Positions 41,414 through 52,520 are shown, counted from the stretch's first letter. The stretch: DNA of 64,000 nucleotides from an uncultured beta proteobacterium (GCA_903934295.1 CAIZNI010000051.1:62001-126000); one strand, 5' to 3'. Notes: generated from the letters alone by a model not told the origin. Made by a program: numbers and translations.

Positions 41414-42609
41414 GCGGCCCCCCGCATGAGCCGGCGATTTTCGAAATCGACGCGCAGCAGCACCGCAATGGCCACGCAGTTGACCAGCAAGCCGGTACCG
41501 CCATAGCTCATCAGCGGCAGCGTCAGCCCCTTGGTGGGCAGCAGACCGAGATTGACGCCCATGTTGATGAAGGCCTGAAAGCCCAGCCACAGCGCGACAC
41601 CCTTGGCGACCAGCCCGGAGAAAACGCGGTCGACGGCGATCGCCTGACGGCCGATCTCGAACGCGCGGCGGATCAGCCAGAAGAACAGGAAGATCACCAC
41701 CAGCACGCCGGCCAGACCCAGTTCCTCGCCGATGACCGCGAGCAGGAAGTCGGTGTGCGCCTCGGGCAGGTAGTGCAGCTTCTCGATCGAGCCGCCCAGG
41801 CCGACGCCGAAGAGTTCGCCGCGCCCGAAGGCGATCAGCGAATGGGTCAGCTGGTAGCCCTTGCCCAGCGGATCGGCAAAGGGATCAAGGTAGGCGAAGA
41901 TTCGCTCGCGGCGCCACGGCGAGATCGCGATCAGCACGGCGAAGGTCGACACCGCGGTCACCACCAGACCGGCAAACAAACGTCCGTTCACCCCGCCCAG
42001 AAACAGCATGCCCATCGCAACGGTGGCGATCACCACGAAGGCACCAAGGTCGGGCTCGAGCAGCAGCAGGATGCCCACCGTGACCACCACCCCACCCATC
42101 GGCGCGAAGCCCTTGGAGAAGTGCTGCATGTAGTCCTGCTTGCGCACGGTGTAGTCGGCCACGTACAGGATCACGAAGAACTTCATCAGCTCGGACGGCT
42201 GCAGGCTGGTGAAACCCAGCGACAGCCAGCGCCGCGCGCCGTACACGACCTTGCCGACGCCGGGGATCAGCACCACGAACAGCAGGACCAGGCCGACGAC
42301 GAACAGCAGCGGTGCCCAGCGCTGCCAGAAGCGCATCGGTGTGGCGAAGGCGACCATTCCGACCAGCACGCCCAGCGCAATCGCGAAACTGTGGCGGGCC
42401 AGGAAATGGGTGGACTTGTAGGCGGCAAACTTGGGTGAATCGGGCAAGGCGATCGAGGCGGAATAGACCATCACCAGGCCGATCGCCAGCAGGGATCCGA
42501 CCACCCACAGCAGCGCGGTGTCGATCGCCTGCGCATTGGACGCCAGGGCGTTGCGCACGACCGTCCGGGCGCCGGACGGTTCGCGCCAGGGCATGCGCAG
42601 GTTCAGCAT
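41410..42609 (-). CDS. ftsW: Peptidoglycan glycosyltransferase FtsW
   Basis: SEDS-family polymerase of the septal wall, 399 residues with about ten membrane segments. SEDS motifs: [49 protein letters not shown] followed by [13 protein letters not shown], and [20 protein letters not shown]. Overlaps murD by 7 bp and works with the transpeptidase FtsI encoded further upstream. Confidence 0.97.
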   Translation of the reverse strand: MLNLRMPWREPSGARTVVRNALASNAQAIDTALLWVVGSLLAIGLVMVYSASIALPDSPKFAAYKSTHFLARHSFAIALGVLVGMVAFATPMRFWQRWAPLLFVVGLVLLFVVLIPGVGKVVYGARRWLSLGFTSLQPSELMKFFVILYVADYTVRKQDYMQHFSKGFAPMGGVVVTVGILLLLEPDLGAFVVIATVAMGMLFLGGVNGRLFAGLVVTAVSTFAVLIAISPWRRERIFAYLDPFADPLGKGYQLTHSLIAFGRGELFGVGLGGSIEKLHYLPEAHTDFLLAVIGEELGLAGVLVVIFLFFWLIRRAFEIGRQAIAVDRVFSGLVAKGVALWLGFQAFINMGVNLGLLPTKGLTLPLMSYGGTGLLVNCVAIAVLLRVDFENRRLMRGAA

Positions 42610-44114
42610 GGCATCCCCGCGTCCTGGGCGAGCGCCCGCACGGCCGCCACGAAGACTTCCGAGCGGTGACCGTAGTGGCGAAACATGTCAAGGCTGGCGC
42701 AGGCGGGCGACAGCAGAACCGCGTCGCCGAGCCGGGCGTCGGTCCGCGCCTGGGTGACCGCCTCTTCGAGGCTGGCGCAATCGTGCAGGGGCACACCGGT
42801 ATCGGCCAGGGCCCGGCGCAGCAAAGGCGCATCGCGCCCGATCAGATAGACGCTGGCGGCATGCGCGCGGACCGCCTGGGCCAGCGGCGAAAAATCCTGG
42901 CCCTTGCCATCGCCCCCGGCGATCAGCCGACAGCGCTTGCCCAGGCCCGACAGCGCGGCGACGGTTGCCCCGACATTGGTGCCCTTGCTGTCGTCGTAGT
43001 ACTCGACATCGTCGAGCACCGCGATCAGTTCGCAGCGGTGCGGCTCACCCTGGAAGTCGCGCAGGGCGTGAAGCATCGCGGGCATCGACACGCCCAGCGC
43101 GCCCGCCACCGCCAGCGCGGCCAGTGCGTTGCCCTGGTTGTGGGCGCCGCGGATGCGCAGCGCATCGGCCGGCATCAGCCGGCGCACGATCACGCTGGCC
43201 GGCTCGCGGCGACGGCGCGAGGGGATCGACTCCTCGCCGGGCACGGCGCAGGCCAGCCAGCGCAGTCCCCCGTCATGGCTGATGCCGAACTCATCCAGCG
43301 CCGCCGGCAGCGACTGACCGAAACTGGCGCGCGCGGCGCCGGCCGGCGGCTCGGTGAGCGGATCGTCGCGATTGAAGACGCACACGCCGGCACCCCGGTA
43401 GATGCGCTGCTTGGCCGCGGTGTAGCTGGCCATCGAGGCATGCCAGTCGAGATGGTCCTGCGTGAGGTTCAGGATCGCCGCCGCGTCCGGTGCGAGACTG
43501 TGCGAGAGGGCCAGCTGGAAGCTCGACAGTTCGAGCACCCAGACTTGCGGCAGACGGGCCGGATCGGGCAGTTCGCCGCACTCGACCAGGCTGGCGCGCA
43601 GCGCATCGAGCGCGGCCGGCGCGATGTTGCCGGCGACCGCCACCCGCAGGCCGGCGTGCTCGCACAGATGGCCGACCAGCCGGGTGGTGGTGGTCTTGCC
43701 GTTGGTGCCGGTGATCGCCGCCAGCTTCGGGCGATAGCCCTGCTCGCGCAGCACCGCCAGCGCCTGCGCGAAGAGTTCGATCTCGCCAGCAACCGGCAGC
43801 CCGCGCGCCAGCGCCGCGCGATGGAAGTCCGCGCTGGCACCCGACTCGATGGACAGACCGGGACTCCAGGCGAGCAGATCGGCATCGTCCAGCAGCGACG
43901 CCTGGAAGGGGCCGCTCACGAAGCGGGCGGCCGGCACGTCGCGGCGCAGCGCCTCGAGTTGCGGCGGCGCCTCGCGGGTGTCGGCAACGCTGACCAGGGC
44001 GCCCTTGAACGAGGCCCAGCGCGCCATCGCCAGACCCGACTCGCCCAGTCCCACCACCAGGACCCGGCGGCCGGCGAGATCGAAAAGCTGAAGCTGTTCG
44101 GCCATCGGGCTCAC
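42603..44114 (-). CDS. murD: UDP-N-acetylmuramoylalanine--D-glutamate ligase
   Basis: Adds D-Glu to UDP-MurNAc-L-Ala. 503 residues. N-terminal domain [20 protein letters not shown] loop [17 protein letters not shown], and C-terminal motifs [28 protein letters not shown] and [20 protein letters not shown]. The ATG (44112-44114) overlaps the mraY stop; a second Met at codon 4 is a possible start. Confidence 0.97.
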   Translation of the reverse strand: MSPMAEQLQLFDLAGRRVLVVGLGESGLAMARWASFKGALVSVADTREAPPQLEALRRDVPAARFVSGPFQASLLDDADLLAWSPGLSIESGASADFHRAALARGLPVAGEIELFAQALAVLREQGYRPKLAAITGTNGKTTTTRLVGHLCEHAGLRVAVAGNIAPAALDALRASLVECGELPDPARLPQVWVLELSSFQLALSHSLAPDAAAILNLTQDHLDWHASMASYTAAKQRIYRGAGVCVFNRDDPLTEPPAGAARASFGQSLPAALDEFGISHDGGLRWLACAVPGEESIPSRRRREPASVIVRRLMPADALRIRGAHNQGNALAALAVAGALGVSMPAMLHALRDFQGEPHRCELIAVLDDVEYYDDSKGTNVGATVAALSGLGKRCRLIAGGDGKGQDFSPLAQAVRAHAASVYLIGRDAPLLRRALADTGVPLHDCASLEEAVTQARTDARLGDAVLLSPACASLDMFRHYGHRSEVFVAAVRALAQDAGMPC

Positions 44115-45280
44115 CGCAGCTTCAGCGACGACAGGCCGAACAGCACCAGCATCATCGTGACGATCCAGAACCGCACGACGACCTGGCTCTCCTTCACACC
44201 GCCCACCTCGAAGTGATGGTGCAGCGGGGCCATCCGGAAGATCCGCCGCCCGGTGCCGTAGCGTCGCTTGGTGTACTTGAACCAGCCGACCTGCAGCATG
44301 ACCGACACGGTCTCGGCGACGAAGACGCCGCCCATGATGAACAGCACGATCTCCTGGCGCACGATGACCGCGACCGTGCCCAGGGCGCCACCGAGCGCCA
44401 GCGCACCGACATCACCCATGAAGACCTGCGCCGGGTAGGCGTTGTACCAGAGGAAGGCGAGGCCCGCGCCGGCGATCGCGCCGCAGAACACCGTGAGCTC
44501 GCCGGCCCCGGCGATGTGCGGGATCAGCAGGTACTTCGCGAACACCGCATTGCCGGTCACGTAGGCGAACACCCCCAGCGCCGTGCCCACGAGCACCGCC
44601 GGCATGATCGCCAGCCCATCGGCACCATCGGTCAGGTTGACCGCGTTGCTCGTGCCCACGATCACCAGGAAGCTCAGGACGATGAAGCCGAAGACGCCGA
44701 CCGGGTAGGCGACGTTCTTGAAGAACGGCACGATCAGATCCGCCTTGGGCGGCAGATCCATCGCCAGCCCGCTGGCGACCCAGCGCGCGAACAGGTCGAG
44801 CGCCTGGCCGCTGCTCTGCGCGGGCACCGCGAACGCGAGATAGACCGCCGCGATGACACCGATCAGCGACTGCCAGAAGAACTTGTCGCGCGCCGACATT
44901 CCCTTGGGGTTGCGATGCACCACCTTGCGATAGTCGTCGACCCAGCCGATCGCACCGAAACCCAACGTGACCAGCAGCACCACCCAGACGAAACGGTTCG
45001 ACAGGTCCGACCACAACAGGGTCGCGGTACCGATGGCCACCAGGATGAGCGCCCCGCCCATCGTCGGTGTTCCCGACTTGGCCAGATGGGTCTGGGGGCC
45101 GTCGTCACGCACCGACTGGCCGATCTTGAGCTGCGCCAGCTTGCGGATGAGCATCGGTCCGAAGATCAGTCCGATCGCCAGCGCGGTCAGGGTCGCCATC
45201 ACCGCCCGCAGGGTGATGTAGTTGAACACCGCGAAACCACGGATGTCGCGGGAGAGCCACTGGGCGATTTCGAGCAGCAT
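44111..45280 (-). CDS. mraY: Phospho-N-acetylmuramoyl-pentapeptide transferase
   Basis: Makes lipid I by moving phospho-MurNAc-pentapeptide to undecaprenyl phosphate. 389 residues, ten predicted membrane helices. Catalytic aspartates lie in [10 protein letters not shown] and [10 protein letters not shown]; the HHH motif appears as [15 protein letters not shown] 45278-45280 ([16 protein letters not shown]) is the family start, two bases from the murF stop. Confidence 0.97.
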   Translation of the reverse strand: MLLEIAQWLSRDIRGFAVFNYITLRAVMATLTALAIGLIFGPMLIRKLAQLKIGQSVRDDGPQTHLAKSGTPTMGGALILVAIGTATLLWSDLSNRFVWVVLLVTLGFGAIGWVDDYRKVVHRNPKGMSARDKFFWQSLIGVIAAVYLAFAVPAQSSGQALDLFARWVASGLAMDLPPKADLIVPFFKNVAYPVGVFGFIVLSFLVIVGTSNAVNLTDGADGLAIMPAVLVGTALGVFAYVTGNAVFAKYLLIPHIAGAGELTVFCGAIAGAGLAFLWYNAYPAQVFMGDVGALALGGALGTVAVIVRQEIVLFIMGGVFVAETVSVMLQVGWFKYTKRRYGTGRRIFRMAPLHHHFEVGGVKESQVVVRFWIVTMMLVLFGLSSLKLR

Positions 45281-45281
45281 G

Positions 45282-46652
45282 TCAGTGCGCCTGCCCGCTG
45301 TCCTGGCGATCCGACAGGGCGGCAACAACCCGCTCCATGCGCATCGACCGCGACCCCTTGACCAGCACGCTGGCGGGCGGCGTGGCCAGGGCCTGCGCAC
45401 GCGCGATCAGGGCTTCGATCGATCCGAAGCACTCGAATCCGGCATGCGTGCGCTCGCGCACCGCGCGGCTGGTCGCCTCACCGAAGGCAAGCAGGTGATC
45501 GACGCCGCGCTCGAATGCGTAGTCGACCACCTCGCGATGGAACTGCTCACCCTGATCGCCGACCTCGGCCATGTCGCCCAGCACCAGAATCCGTGGCGCC
45601 GGCAGACCGGCCAGGATGTCGATGGCGGCGCGCACCGAATCCGGATTCGCGTTGTAGCTGTCGTCGATCAGGCGTGCGCCCGAGACCGCCGCCAGTCGTA
45701 CCAGCCGTCCCTGATACGGGCGAAAGGCCGCCAGGCCCGCGGCGATGGTCGCCGCACCGATGCCGATCGCGCTGGCGCAGGCGGCGGCGGCCAGCGCGTT
45801 GCGCACGTTGTGTGCGCCGTCGATCCCCAGCCGCACCGCGACCGGCTGACCGCCCAGATGCATCTCGAAGCCCTCGGGACGGGCGGCCGGATCGGCATGA
45901 ACGGTGCAGTCGGCGCTCAGACCGAAGGTGATGCAGGTGCGCGCGCCGGCGAGCCCGTGCCAGAGCGCGGTGTGCGGATCGTCGCCGGGGAACACCGCCA
46001 CGCCGTCGGCCGGCAGGCTGCTCAGCGCCGCGCCGTTTTCCAGGGCGGTCGCGCGCACCGAGCCCAGGAACTCCTGGTGCTCGCGCTGGGCGTTGTTCAC
46101 CAGCGCCACCGTCGGCTGGGCGATCGACGCCAGCCATTCGATCTCGCCGGGCCGGTTCATGCCGAGCTCGATCACCGCCGCCCGGTGCTCGGGTCCCAGC
46201 GAGAGCACGGTGATCGGCACGCCGACGTCATTGTTGAGGTTGCCCACGGTCGACAGTCGGTGCGCCGCGCCGAACTCGACCGCCAGGATCGAGGCCAGCA
46301 TCTCCTTGACGGTGGTCTTGCCGTTGCTGCCGGTCACCGCGAGCACCGGCAGCCGGAACCGACGCCGCCAGCCGGCGGCGATCTCGCCAAACGCGCGGCG
46401 CGAATCCGGCGCGATCAGGGCCGGCACCCGCAACCCGTCGACCGGGCGCTCGGCCAGCACCGCCACCGCACCGGCATCGCAGGCCTGGCCGATGAAGTCA
46501 TGGGCGTCGAAGCGCTCGCCACGCAAGGCCACGAAGAGCGACCCCGGCCGGATCGCCCGGGTGTCGGTGCAGACCGCGTTCACGCTCACCGAGCCATCGC
46601 CCACCAGCCGGGCGGCGCTGAGCCATTCGAAGGCCTCGTGCAGGCTAAACAT
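45282..46652 (-). CDS. murF: UDP-N-acetylmuramoyl-tripeptide--D-alanyl-D-alanine ligase
   Basis: Adds the D-Ala-D-Ala dipeptide to complete the pentapeptide. 456 residues. ATP loop [58 protein letters not shown] and [15 protein letters not shown]. Start at ATG 46650-46652 ([11 protein letters not shown]), overlapping the murE stop by 8 bp; the open frame upstream is a murE shadow. Confidence 0.96.
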   Translation of the reverse strand: MFSLHEAFEWLSAARLVGDGSVSVNAVCTDTRAIRPGSLFVALRGERFDAHDFIGQACDAGAVAVLAERPVDGLRVPALIAPDSRRAFGEIAAGWRRRFRLPVLAVTGSNGKTTVKEMLASILAVEFGAAHRLSTVGNLNNDVGVPITVLSLGPEHRAAVIELGMNRPGEIEWLASIAQPTVALVNNAQREHQEFLGSVRATALENGAALSSLPADGVAVFPGDDPHTALWHGLAGARTCITFGLSADCTVHADPAARPEGFEMHLGGQPVAVRLGIDGAHNVRNALAAAACASAIGIGAATIAAGLAAFRPYQGRLVRLAAVSGARLIDDSYNANPDSVRAAIDILAGLPAPRILVLGDMAEVGDQGEQFHREVVDYAFERGVDHLLAFGEATSRAVRERTHAGFECFGSIEALIARAQALATPPASVLVKGSRSMRMERVVAALSDRQDSGQAH

Positions 46653-48252
46653 CGGCGCCACCGTCCTGGAGGGATGACGCGATCTCGGGCGTCGGTCGCA
46701 ACGCCAGCGCCTGGCGGGCCACCTGGACATCGGAGAACGGCAGGCGGCGGGAGCCGACTTCCTGGTACTCCTCGTGGCCCTTGCCCGCAATCAGGACCAC
46801 ATCGGCCGGACGCGCCGCCACGATGGCCCTCTCGATGGCCCGGGCGCGATCAAGCTCGCTGGCAACGGGTTCGCGATTCAGGCCGGCGCGAATGTCCGAG
46901 AGGATGCGAAACGGCGATTCGGAACGCGGATTGTCGGAGGTGAGGACCAGGTGATCGGCGGCGCGCTGCGCCACATAGCCCATCATCGGCCGCTTGCCGG
47001 GGTCACGGTCGCCGCCGGCCCCGAACACGCACCACAGATCGCCGCCGCGCGCCAACGCGACCGGACGCAGCGCCTGCAGGGCGTTGGCCAGCGCGTCGGG
47101 CGAATGGGCGTAGTCGACCACCACCAGCGGCGCGCCCGGCGTCTCGATGCGCTGCATGCGGCCGGGTACCGGCTCAATGCGCGCGAGCTGTTCGACCACC
47201 GTGTCGAAAGGAATGCCCAGCGCCAGCCAGCAGCCCGCCGTCGCCAGCGCGTTGGACACGTTGAAGCGCCCCAGAAGGCTCAGCCGCACATCGGCGCGGC
47301 CATAGTCGCCGGCCAGCGCCAGGGTGATGCCGTCGGCGTCCTCGATCACCCGGTCGGCCATCAGCAGACGGTCGCCCTGGGCGCCGTGCTGACCCGGCGC
47401 AAAACCATAGACAATCCGCAGCACCGGCGCGGCGCCCGGCGACGGGACAACCGCCTCGAGCATCTCGACGCTGGCCGGATCGTCGCCGTTGACGACCACC
47501 GCCCGCAGCCCCGGCCAGGCGAAAAGCCGCGACTTGGCGGCTGCATAGCGCGCCATCGTGAGGTGGTAGTCGAGGTGGTCGCGCGTCAGGTTGGTGAAGA
47601 CCGCCACTTCGATCGCGGTGCCGTTGACCCGCCCCTGCTCCAGGCCGATCGACGAAGCCTCCATCACCACGCCGCGGGCGCCGCGCATCGCGAAACCGGC
47701 CAGCATCCGCTGCAGACCCAGGGCATCGGGGGTGGTGAGACCGCTGGCATCGAGCGGTGCCGGGTTCTCGCGCCCGACCATCGCGCCGCCCAGGGTGCCG
47801 ACGATCGCCGATGGCATGCCGGCATCGGCCAGTCCGCGGGCGACCCAGTGCGAAACACTTGTCTTGCCATTGGTACCGGTGACGGCCACCACATGCAGGC
47901 GCTCGGCAACGCGGCCGTGAAATTGCGCGGCGATCGGACCGGCGAGCTCACGCAGGCCCGGTACCGTCAGATAGGCCACGGTGTCGGGCAGCTCGATCAC
48001 CGCCGCGTCGGGGCGCTCGAGCAGGATGACCGCTGCGCCGCGTTCGATCGCCTGGCCGATGAAGGCACGCCCGTCGCCGGTCTGACCGGGGTAGGCGAAG
48101 AAGGCATCGCCCGGCTCCACCTGCCGGCTGTCGGCCACCAGCCGGGCGCCGTCGCGCAGGCGCGCGCGAAGCCACTGGCCGATCTCGCGCGCACTGTCGG
48201 GTTGCTCGGCCAGACCCGCGAAGGCGACCGGGGCGAGGGTGAAACCGGTCAC
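46645..48252 (-). CDS. murE: UDP-N-acetylmuramoyl-L-alanyl-D-glutamate--2,6-diaminopimelate ligase
   Basis: Adds the third stem residue. 535 residues. ATP loop VTGTNGKTSVSHWVARG, VMEASSIGLEQGRV, NLTRDHLDYHLTMARYAAAK and the meso-DAP specificity motif appears as TSDNPRSESP (DNPR), so the substrate should be meso-diaminopimelate as expected for a Gram-negative. C-terminal AGKGHEEYQEV. Overlaps ftsI by 4 bp. Confidence 0.97.
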   Translation of the reverse strand: MTGFTLAPVAFAGLAEQPDSAREIGQWLRARLRDGARLVADSRQVEPGDAFFAYPGQTGDGRAFIGQAIERGAAVILLERPDAAVIELPDTVAYLTVPGLRELAGPIAAQFHGRVAERLHVVAVTGTNGKTSVSHWVARGLADAGMPSAIVGTLGGAMVGRENPAPLDASGLTTPDALGLQRMLAGFAMRGARGVVMEASSIGLEQGRVNGTAIEVAVFTNLTRDHLDYHLTMARYAAAKSRLFAWPGLRAVVVNGDDPASVEMLEAVVPSPGAAPVLRIVYGFAPGQHGAQGDRLLMADRVIEDADGITLALAGDYGRADVRLSLLGRFNVSNALATAGCWLALGIPFDTVVEQLARIEPVPGRMQRIETPGAPLVVVDYAHSPDALANALQALRPVALARGGDLWCVFGAGGDRDPGKRPMMGYVAQRAADHLVLTSDNPRSESPFRILSDIRAGLNREPVASELDRARAIERAIVAARPADVVLIAGKGHEEYQEVGSRRLPFSDVQVARQALALRPTPEIASSLQDGGADV

Positions 48253-49982
48253 ATGCTCTCCTTGACCGGTTCGGCAGGGATGATCAGATTGGCCAGCGGC
48301 GCATCGGGCGCGACGCGCAGCGAGCGCAGCGATTCGCCGGCGATCTGGGCGAACACCGGTGCCGCGACATCACCGCCGTAGTACCGGCCCGCAGAGGGCT
48401 CGTCGATCATCACCGCGATCACGATGCGCGGATTGGAGACCGGCGCGAAGCCGACGAAGGACGCGATGTACTTGTTGACGTAGCGACCACCCTCCTGCTT
48501 GTGGGCGGTTCCGGTCTTGCCGGCGACCCGGTAGCCGGGAATCTGCGCCTTGGGTGCGGTGCCACCGGGTCCGGCTGCCATCTCGAGCATGTGGCGAACC
48601 GCCTGCGCGGTACCGGGCTCGATCACCCGCACGCCGGACGCCGGCTCACCGGTGCGCAGCATCGACAGCGCGACCAGATCTCCATCGCGCGCAAACACGG
48701 TGTAGGCGCGCGCCATCTGGATGAGCGACACCGAGATGCCATGGCCATAGGACATCGTGGCCTGTTCGATCGGCCGCCAGTTCTTGTACGGACGCACCCG
48801 CCCGGCGACCGCCCCCGGGAAGCCGAGCTCGGGCGCCTGTCCGAAGCCGACTGCGGTGAACATGTTCCACATCTTTTCCGGCGGGAAGGTCAGCGCGATC
48901 TTGGCGGTGCCGACGTTGGACGATTTCTGCAGGACCTGTTCGACGGTGAGCGGCCCGTAGGCATGCGAGTCACCGATGGTGTTGGGCCCGATCGTCAGCT
49001 TGCCCGGCGCGGTCTGGATGATGGTCTGCGGGGTGAACCGCCCGGACTCCAGCGCCATCGCGCTCATGAAGGGCTTCATCGTCGAGCCCGGCTCGAAGGT
49101 GTCGGTGATGACCCGGTTGCGCAACTGCGCACCGGACAGTTGGCCGCGCTGGTTCGGGTTGTAGGTGGGCAGGTTCGCCAGCGCCAGCACTTCGCCGGTC
49201 TGGACATCGAGCACCACTGCCGCACCGGCCTTGGCCCGGTGTTCACGCAGCGCCTCCCGCAGCGCCGCGAAGGCATGGAACTGGATCTTGCTGTCGATCG
49301 AGAGGTTCAGGTCGCGACCCTCGAGCGGCTCGCTCAGCGTGCCGACATCCTCGATCACCCGGTTGAAGTTGTCGCGGATCACCCGCCGGCTGCCCGCCCT
49401 GCCGGCGAGCTGCTGCTCGCGCGCCAGTTCGATGCCTTCCTGACCGACATCCTCGACGTTGGTGAAGCCGACCACATGGGCGAGCGCCTCGCCCTCGGGA
49501 TAGAACCGCTTGTACTCCTTGCGCTGATGAACCCCGGGGATCGCCAGTGCCTGGATGCGCTCGGCGGCCTCGGCCTCGACCTGACGCTTCACATAGACAA
49601 AAGTCTTGCCCGGCGCGTCGAGCCGCCGCGCGAGCTCGGCCGGCTTCATCTCGAGCAGGCGGGCCAGGTCGGCAAGCTGCGCCGGCGTGGCCCGGACCTC
49701 GTCGGGCGCGACCCAGATCGCCCGCGCCGGCAGGCTGGACGCGAGCACCACGCCGTTGCGGTCGAAGACCTTGCCGCGCGAGGCCGGCAGCTCGACCGTG
49801 CGGCCGTAGCGCGACTCGCCCTGCTTCTGGAGAAAACCGTGGGTGAAGATCTGCAGATAGGCGGCGCGCCCGATCAGGGCCAGGAACGCCAGCGCCATCA
49901 GCAGCATCAGCAGCCGCGACCGATAGGCCGGCAGCTTGATGCGCAGCAGCGGGTTGGCCGAGTAGGGGACGCTGCGGCTCAT
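48249..49982 (-). CDS. ftsI: Septal peptidoglycan transpeptidase FtsI (PBP3)
   Basis: Class B penicillin-binding protein, 577 residues. One N-terminal helix (about 23-43) anchors it in the inner membrane. Transpeptidase motifs: STMK (Ser300), SSN (354-356) and KTG (489-491). The pedestal domain contains RVIRDNFNRVIEDVG. Overlaps ftsL by 4 bp; forms the FtsQLB-FtsWI septal synthase with its neighbours. Confidence 0.97.
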   Translation of the reverse strand: MSRSVPYSANPLLRIKLPAYRSRLLMLLMALAFLALIGRAAYLQIFTHGFLQKQGESRYGRTVELPASRGKVFDRNGVVLASSLPARAIWVAPDEVRATPAQLADLARLLEMKPAELARRLDAPGKTFVYVKRQVEAEAAERIQALAIPGVHQRKEYKRFYPEGEALAHVVGFTNVEDVGQEGIELAREQQLAGRAGSRRVIRDNFNRVIEDVGTLSEPLEGRDLNLSIDSKIQFHAFAALREALREHRAKAGAAVVLDVQTGEVLALANLPTYNPNQRGQLSGAQLRNRVITDTFEPGSTMKPFMSAMALESGRFTPQTIIQTAPGKLTIGPNTIGDSHAYGPLTVEQVLQKSSNVGTAKIALTFPPEKMWNMFTAVGFGQAPELGFPGAVAGRVRPYKNWRPIEQATMSYGHGISVSLIQMARAYTVFARDGDLVALSMLRTGEPASGVRVIEPGTAQAVRHMLEMAAGPGGTAPKAQIPGYRVAGKTGTAHKQEGGRYVNKYIASFVGFAPVSNPRIVIAVMIDEPSAGRYYGGDVAAPVFAQIAGESLRSLRVAPDAPLANLIIPAEPVKESM

Positions 49983-50326
49983 CGGGCAGGTCCGGCCGGC
50001 GCGGGGCGCACGGCTGCCGGTGCCACCGTCACGGCTGACGGATCACCGGCCGCCGCGAGCGTGGTGTCCATCGTGAGGTGCAGGGTGCGGGCAGCGCTGA
50101 GCGGCTGCATCGCCAGGTCCTTGCGCGCCCGCGAATCGATCAGCGCGGCGTTGGCCATGCCGGTCTGCTCGAGCTGCAGCTGATCCCACTGGACGTCGAG
50201 CTGCTGCGCCTTGGCCTGCGCGCGCTCGAGATCGACGAACAGGCGACGCGCGCGCTGCTGGGAGGTGACCAGGCTCAGGCCGCACACAACCAGCAGGGTC
50301 GCCAGGATGAGGTTGACCCGGGTCAT
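49979..50326 (-). CDS. ftsL: Cell division protein FtsL
   Basis: 115-residue bitopic protein. N-terminal helix (residues about 4-21, [20 protein letters not shown]), then a periplasmic coiled coil rich in Leu/Gln ([20 protein letters not shown]). It partners FtsB and FtsQ to activate FtsWI. Identification rests on size, topology and position between rsmH and ftsI. The Ala/Pro tail (last ~25 residues) is not family-typical. 4-bp overlaps on both sides. Confidence 0.92.
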   Translation of the reverse strand: MTRVNLILATLLVVCGLSLVTSQQRARRLFVDLERAQAKAQQLDVQWDQLQLEQTGMANAALIDSRARKDLAMQPLSAARTLHLTMDTTLAAAGDPSAVTVAPAAVRPAPAGPAR

Positions 50327-51297
50327 CGCGCCGCCTCGCTGTCGGCCAACCGCTCGGCGACCCTGAGCACCGCCGAGCGGGCGCGCGGATTGGCCGAGCG
50401 CTCGCCCTCGTCAGGCAGCACCCGCGCGACCGGGCGCAGGCGGATGCGCACGCCGGCAGCAATGCCGCCGCGGATCGGATCGCGGGGCGCGTCACGACCG
50501 CTCTCGCGGGCGATGAACTGCTTGACGATGCGGTCTTCGAGCGAATGAAAGCTGATGACCGCAAGACGTCCACCCGGACGCAGGCAGGCCAGGGCGGCGA
50601 TCAGACCGTCCTGGAGCTCCTCAAGCTCCTGATTGATGAAAATCCGTAGAGCCTGAAAGGTGCGGGTGGCCGGGTCCTTGCCCACTTCCGGCTTCTTGCG
50701 CCGGCTGCGGACGACGCCCGCAACGAGAGTGGCAAGCTCTCCGGTGGTCTGCAGCGCATCGGCGCCGGCGTGGCGGCAGCGAGCAGCAATCGCCTTTGCA
50801 ATTGGAAAAGCAAACCGTTCTTCCCCATAGTCCCTCACCACCTGGCTGATCTGTTCCTCGCTGGCCGTCAGCAGCCATTGCCTGGCCGACTGACCCGATG
50901 TCGGATCCATCCGCATGTCGAGCGGCCCGTCCGCCCGAAAACTGAAGCCGCGCGCCGCCTCGTCGATCTGGGGCGAGGACACGCCCAGGTCGAAGAGCAC
51001 GCCATCGACCCGATCATGACCATGCGCCGCCACCACCTCGCCAAGCGCGGAAAAACGGCTCTGGTCGATGCTGAAACGCGCGTCGCCCAGGCCCGGCGCC
51101 CACTGGCGGCCGGCCTGAACCGCCTGCGGATCGCGGTCCATCGCCATCAGCCGGCCCTGCCCGCCCAAGCGCGCCAGAATCGCCGCGCTGTGGCCGCCCC
51201 GCCCGAAGGTGCAGTCGACATAGATCCCGTCGGCACGAATCGACAGCGCCTCGACTGTCGGGTCGAGAAGGACCGGCACATGCCCCGGCTCGGCCAT
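50323..51297 (-). CDS. rsmH: 16S rRNA (cytosine1402-N4)-methyltransferase RsmH
   Basis: SAM-dependent methyltransferase of 324 residues (formerly MraW). Motifs: [34 protein letters not shown] (SAM loop), [20 protein letters not shown] and [18 protein letters not shown] 51295-51297 ([11 protein letters not shown]) is the family start; the open frame continues out of phase through mraZ. 8 bp after the mraZ stop. Confidence 0.97.
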   Translation of the reverse strand: MAEPGHVPVLLDPTVEALSIRADGIYVDCTFGRGGHSAAILARLGGQGRLMAMDRDPQAVQAGRQWAPGLGDARFSIDQSRFSALGEVVAAHGHDRVDGVLFDLGVSSPQIDEAARGFSFRADGPLDMRMDPTSGQSARQWLLTASEEQISQVVRDYGEERFAFPIAKAIAARCRHAGADALQTTGELATLVAGVVRSRRKKPEVGKDPATRTFQALRIFINQELEELQDGLIAALACLRPGGRLAVISFHSLEDRIVKQFIARESGRDAPRDPIRGGIAAGVRIRLRPVARVLPDEGERSANPRARSAVLRVAERLADSEAAR

Positions 51298-51305
51298 GCC
51301 CTGGG

Positions 51306-51755
51306 TCAACCCTGATCGCCCTGGAAGGAAAAATTGGCCAGCGCCTCGGGAAGACCGGCCTCGATCGCCTTGTCTTCCTGCGCCTGCAGCACTTTTGGAT
51401 CCCAGATTTCGAAGTAATGCTGCAAGCCCACCAGCATCACCTTCTGTTCGACCTTCAGACCGGCCGCCTCGCGCAGTTCGGGCGCGATCAGGATCCGCCC
51501 GGCCGAGTCCATCTCGATGTCGCTGGCGCTGCCCAGAAAGATCCGCTGCCAGGCGCGGGCGGCGAAGGGCCAGCCGGCGATTTCCTGGCGTTTGCGCTCC
51601 CAGTGGCTGCGGGCCAGCAGCATCAGACAACCGTCCGGATGCCGGGTGAGCGTCAGCCGCCCCTCGTGGAGCACCTGCAAGATGTCGCGCTGACGCGAGG
51701 GCACGGTCAACCGGCCCTTGGAGTCAAGCGACAACGCGAAGCGTCCCTGGAGCAT
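51306..51755 (-). CDS. mraZ: Transcriptional regulator MraZ
   Basis: 149-residue DNA-binding protein with two SpoVT/AbrB-like halves. It represses the mra/dcw operon and modulates RsmH. First half [20 protein letters not shown], second half with [18 protein letters not shown]. First gene of the division cluster, with a promoter and candidate MraZ boxes immediately upstream. Confidence 0.96.
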   Translation of the reverse strand: MLQGRFALSLDSKGRLTVPSRQRDILQVLHEGRLTLTRHPDGCLMLLARSHWERKRQEIAGWPFAARAWQRIFLGSASDIEMDSAGRILIAPELREAAGLKVEQKVMLVGLQHYFEIWDPKVLQAQEDKAIEAGLPEALANFSFQGDQG

Positions 51756-51786
51756 GGCAATTGGTTGTGGATGCCGAGGCTTGCGC

Positions 51787-51830
51787 TCCCTGACGACCCA
51801 CTATTCACCACAAAAAACCCTGATCCCCCA
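51787..51830 (-). promoter_or_regulatory. Candidate MraZ operator (five boxes at ~10-bp spacing)
   Basis: Read on the minus strand, GGG-centred boxes recur: TGGGG, AGGGT, TGGTG, TGGGT, AGGGA, with starts spaced 9, 11, 10 and 9 bp. MraZ of E. coli binds TGGGN repeats spaced by five bases (10-bp period), so this fits the known mode. The array begins at the -10 element and lies 32 bp upstream of the mraZ ATG, well placed for autorepression. Confidence 0.6.
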
Positions 51831-51858
51831 CTGTAGAGAGGAATGGGTATCGGGTCAA
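51830..51858 (-). promoter_or_regulatory. mraZ/dcw operon promoter
   Basis: Minus strand -35 TTGACC (51858-51853, 5/6) and -10 TACAGT (51835-51830, 4/6) separated by exactly 17 bp. Transcription would start near 51823, inside the candidate MraZ box array. It is the best sigma-70 promoter seen in the window. The rest of the gap from 51859 to 52120 holds no gene I can support, only a hairpin (ggccagc/gctggcc near 52090-52109). Confidence 0.7.
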
Positions 51859-52120
51859 GTTGAGAGACCTGTTTTTTCAATCAGGACAATGACTTAAGGA
51901 ATGCCGACGGACGGCGTGCCGGGGCGGCCACACGGTCGATTCGGGGGGCGATGGACGGAAAAATTCCACTGGATGAAACCAAACCGGCGCGCGCGGTGGG
52001 GCTGGGTGGGGAAACCGGTGCCGCCCGGCGCGAAAGGGGGCAAACAAGGGTCTCAGGCGGGTGCGTACCGGGGATGCCGGGCCCTGCGCGGCCAGCATGG
52101 CCGCTGGCCAAAAAAGAAGT

Positions 52121-52507
52121 GCGGAGCGGGTCTGTAGGCCGGATTCTGTCCGCCGGTTGCCCGGCGCGACGGTCATTCCTCTGGGCGGCCGGTTACCCGA
52201 CCGCTCTAGCCACCAACCCGCACGCTCGGGCGGACCGCCCTGCCCGGCTGAAAGCCGGATCGCGTGCCTATTCGGTGTTGCTCCGGGTGGGGTTTGGCGT
52301 GCCACCGGTGTCGCCACCGGCGCGGTGAGCTCTTACCTCACCATTTCACCCTTGCCAGCCCTGACGGACTTCGGCGGTATCTTTCTGTTCCACTTTCCGT
52401 CGCCTTCAGCCTTTCGGCCTATGACGCCTGGCCGTTAGCCAGCACCCTGTCCTGTGGAGTCCGGACCTTCCTCCAGGTTGCCCCAGCGACCGTCCGACCC
52501 GCTCCGC
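52121..52507 (-). ncRNA. rnpB: RNase P RNA (type A)
   Basis: Catalytic RNA that matures tRNA 5' ends. On the minus strand the 5' end and 3' end form a perfect 12-bp P1 helix (52496-52507 with 52121-52132). Conserved elements are visible: GGAGGAAGGTCCGGACTCC (CR-I/P3-P4), GGTGAAATGGTGAGGTAAGAG (P10-12 side), CACCCGGAGCAA and GACAGAATCCGGCCTACAGA near the 3' end (P4 closing strand). Length about 387 nt fits. A T-rich run (ttctttttt) follows P1 and may end transcription. Confidence 0.95.
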
Positions 52508-52514
52508 GAGGCGG

Positions 52515-52520
52515 ATTGTA
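52515..52520 (-). promoter_or_regulatory. rnpB -10 element
   Basis: TACAAT on the minus strand, 7 bases before the inferred first nucleotide of RNase P RNA (52507). No recognisable -35 hexamer is found 16-18 bp upstream in a very GC-rich stretch. Confidence 0.55.

Noticed and set aside
52089-52115. Hairpin ggccagc-atggcc-gctggcc next to a run of A/T as a terminator
   Set aside because: For the minus-strand rnpB transcript the T-run precedes the hairpin, so it is in the wrong order for an intrinsic terminator of rnpB; no plus-strand gene needs one here.
51877-52330. Overlapping frames of 70-146 residues on both strands between mraZ and rnpB
   Set aside because: They overlap the RNase P RNA and its flank, are Pro/Arg-rich and lack ribosome sites.
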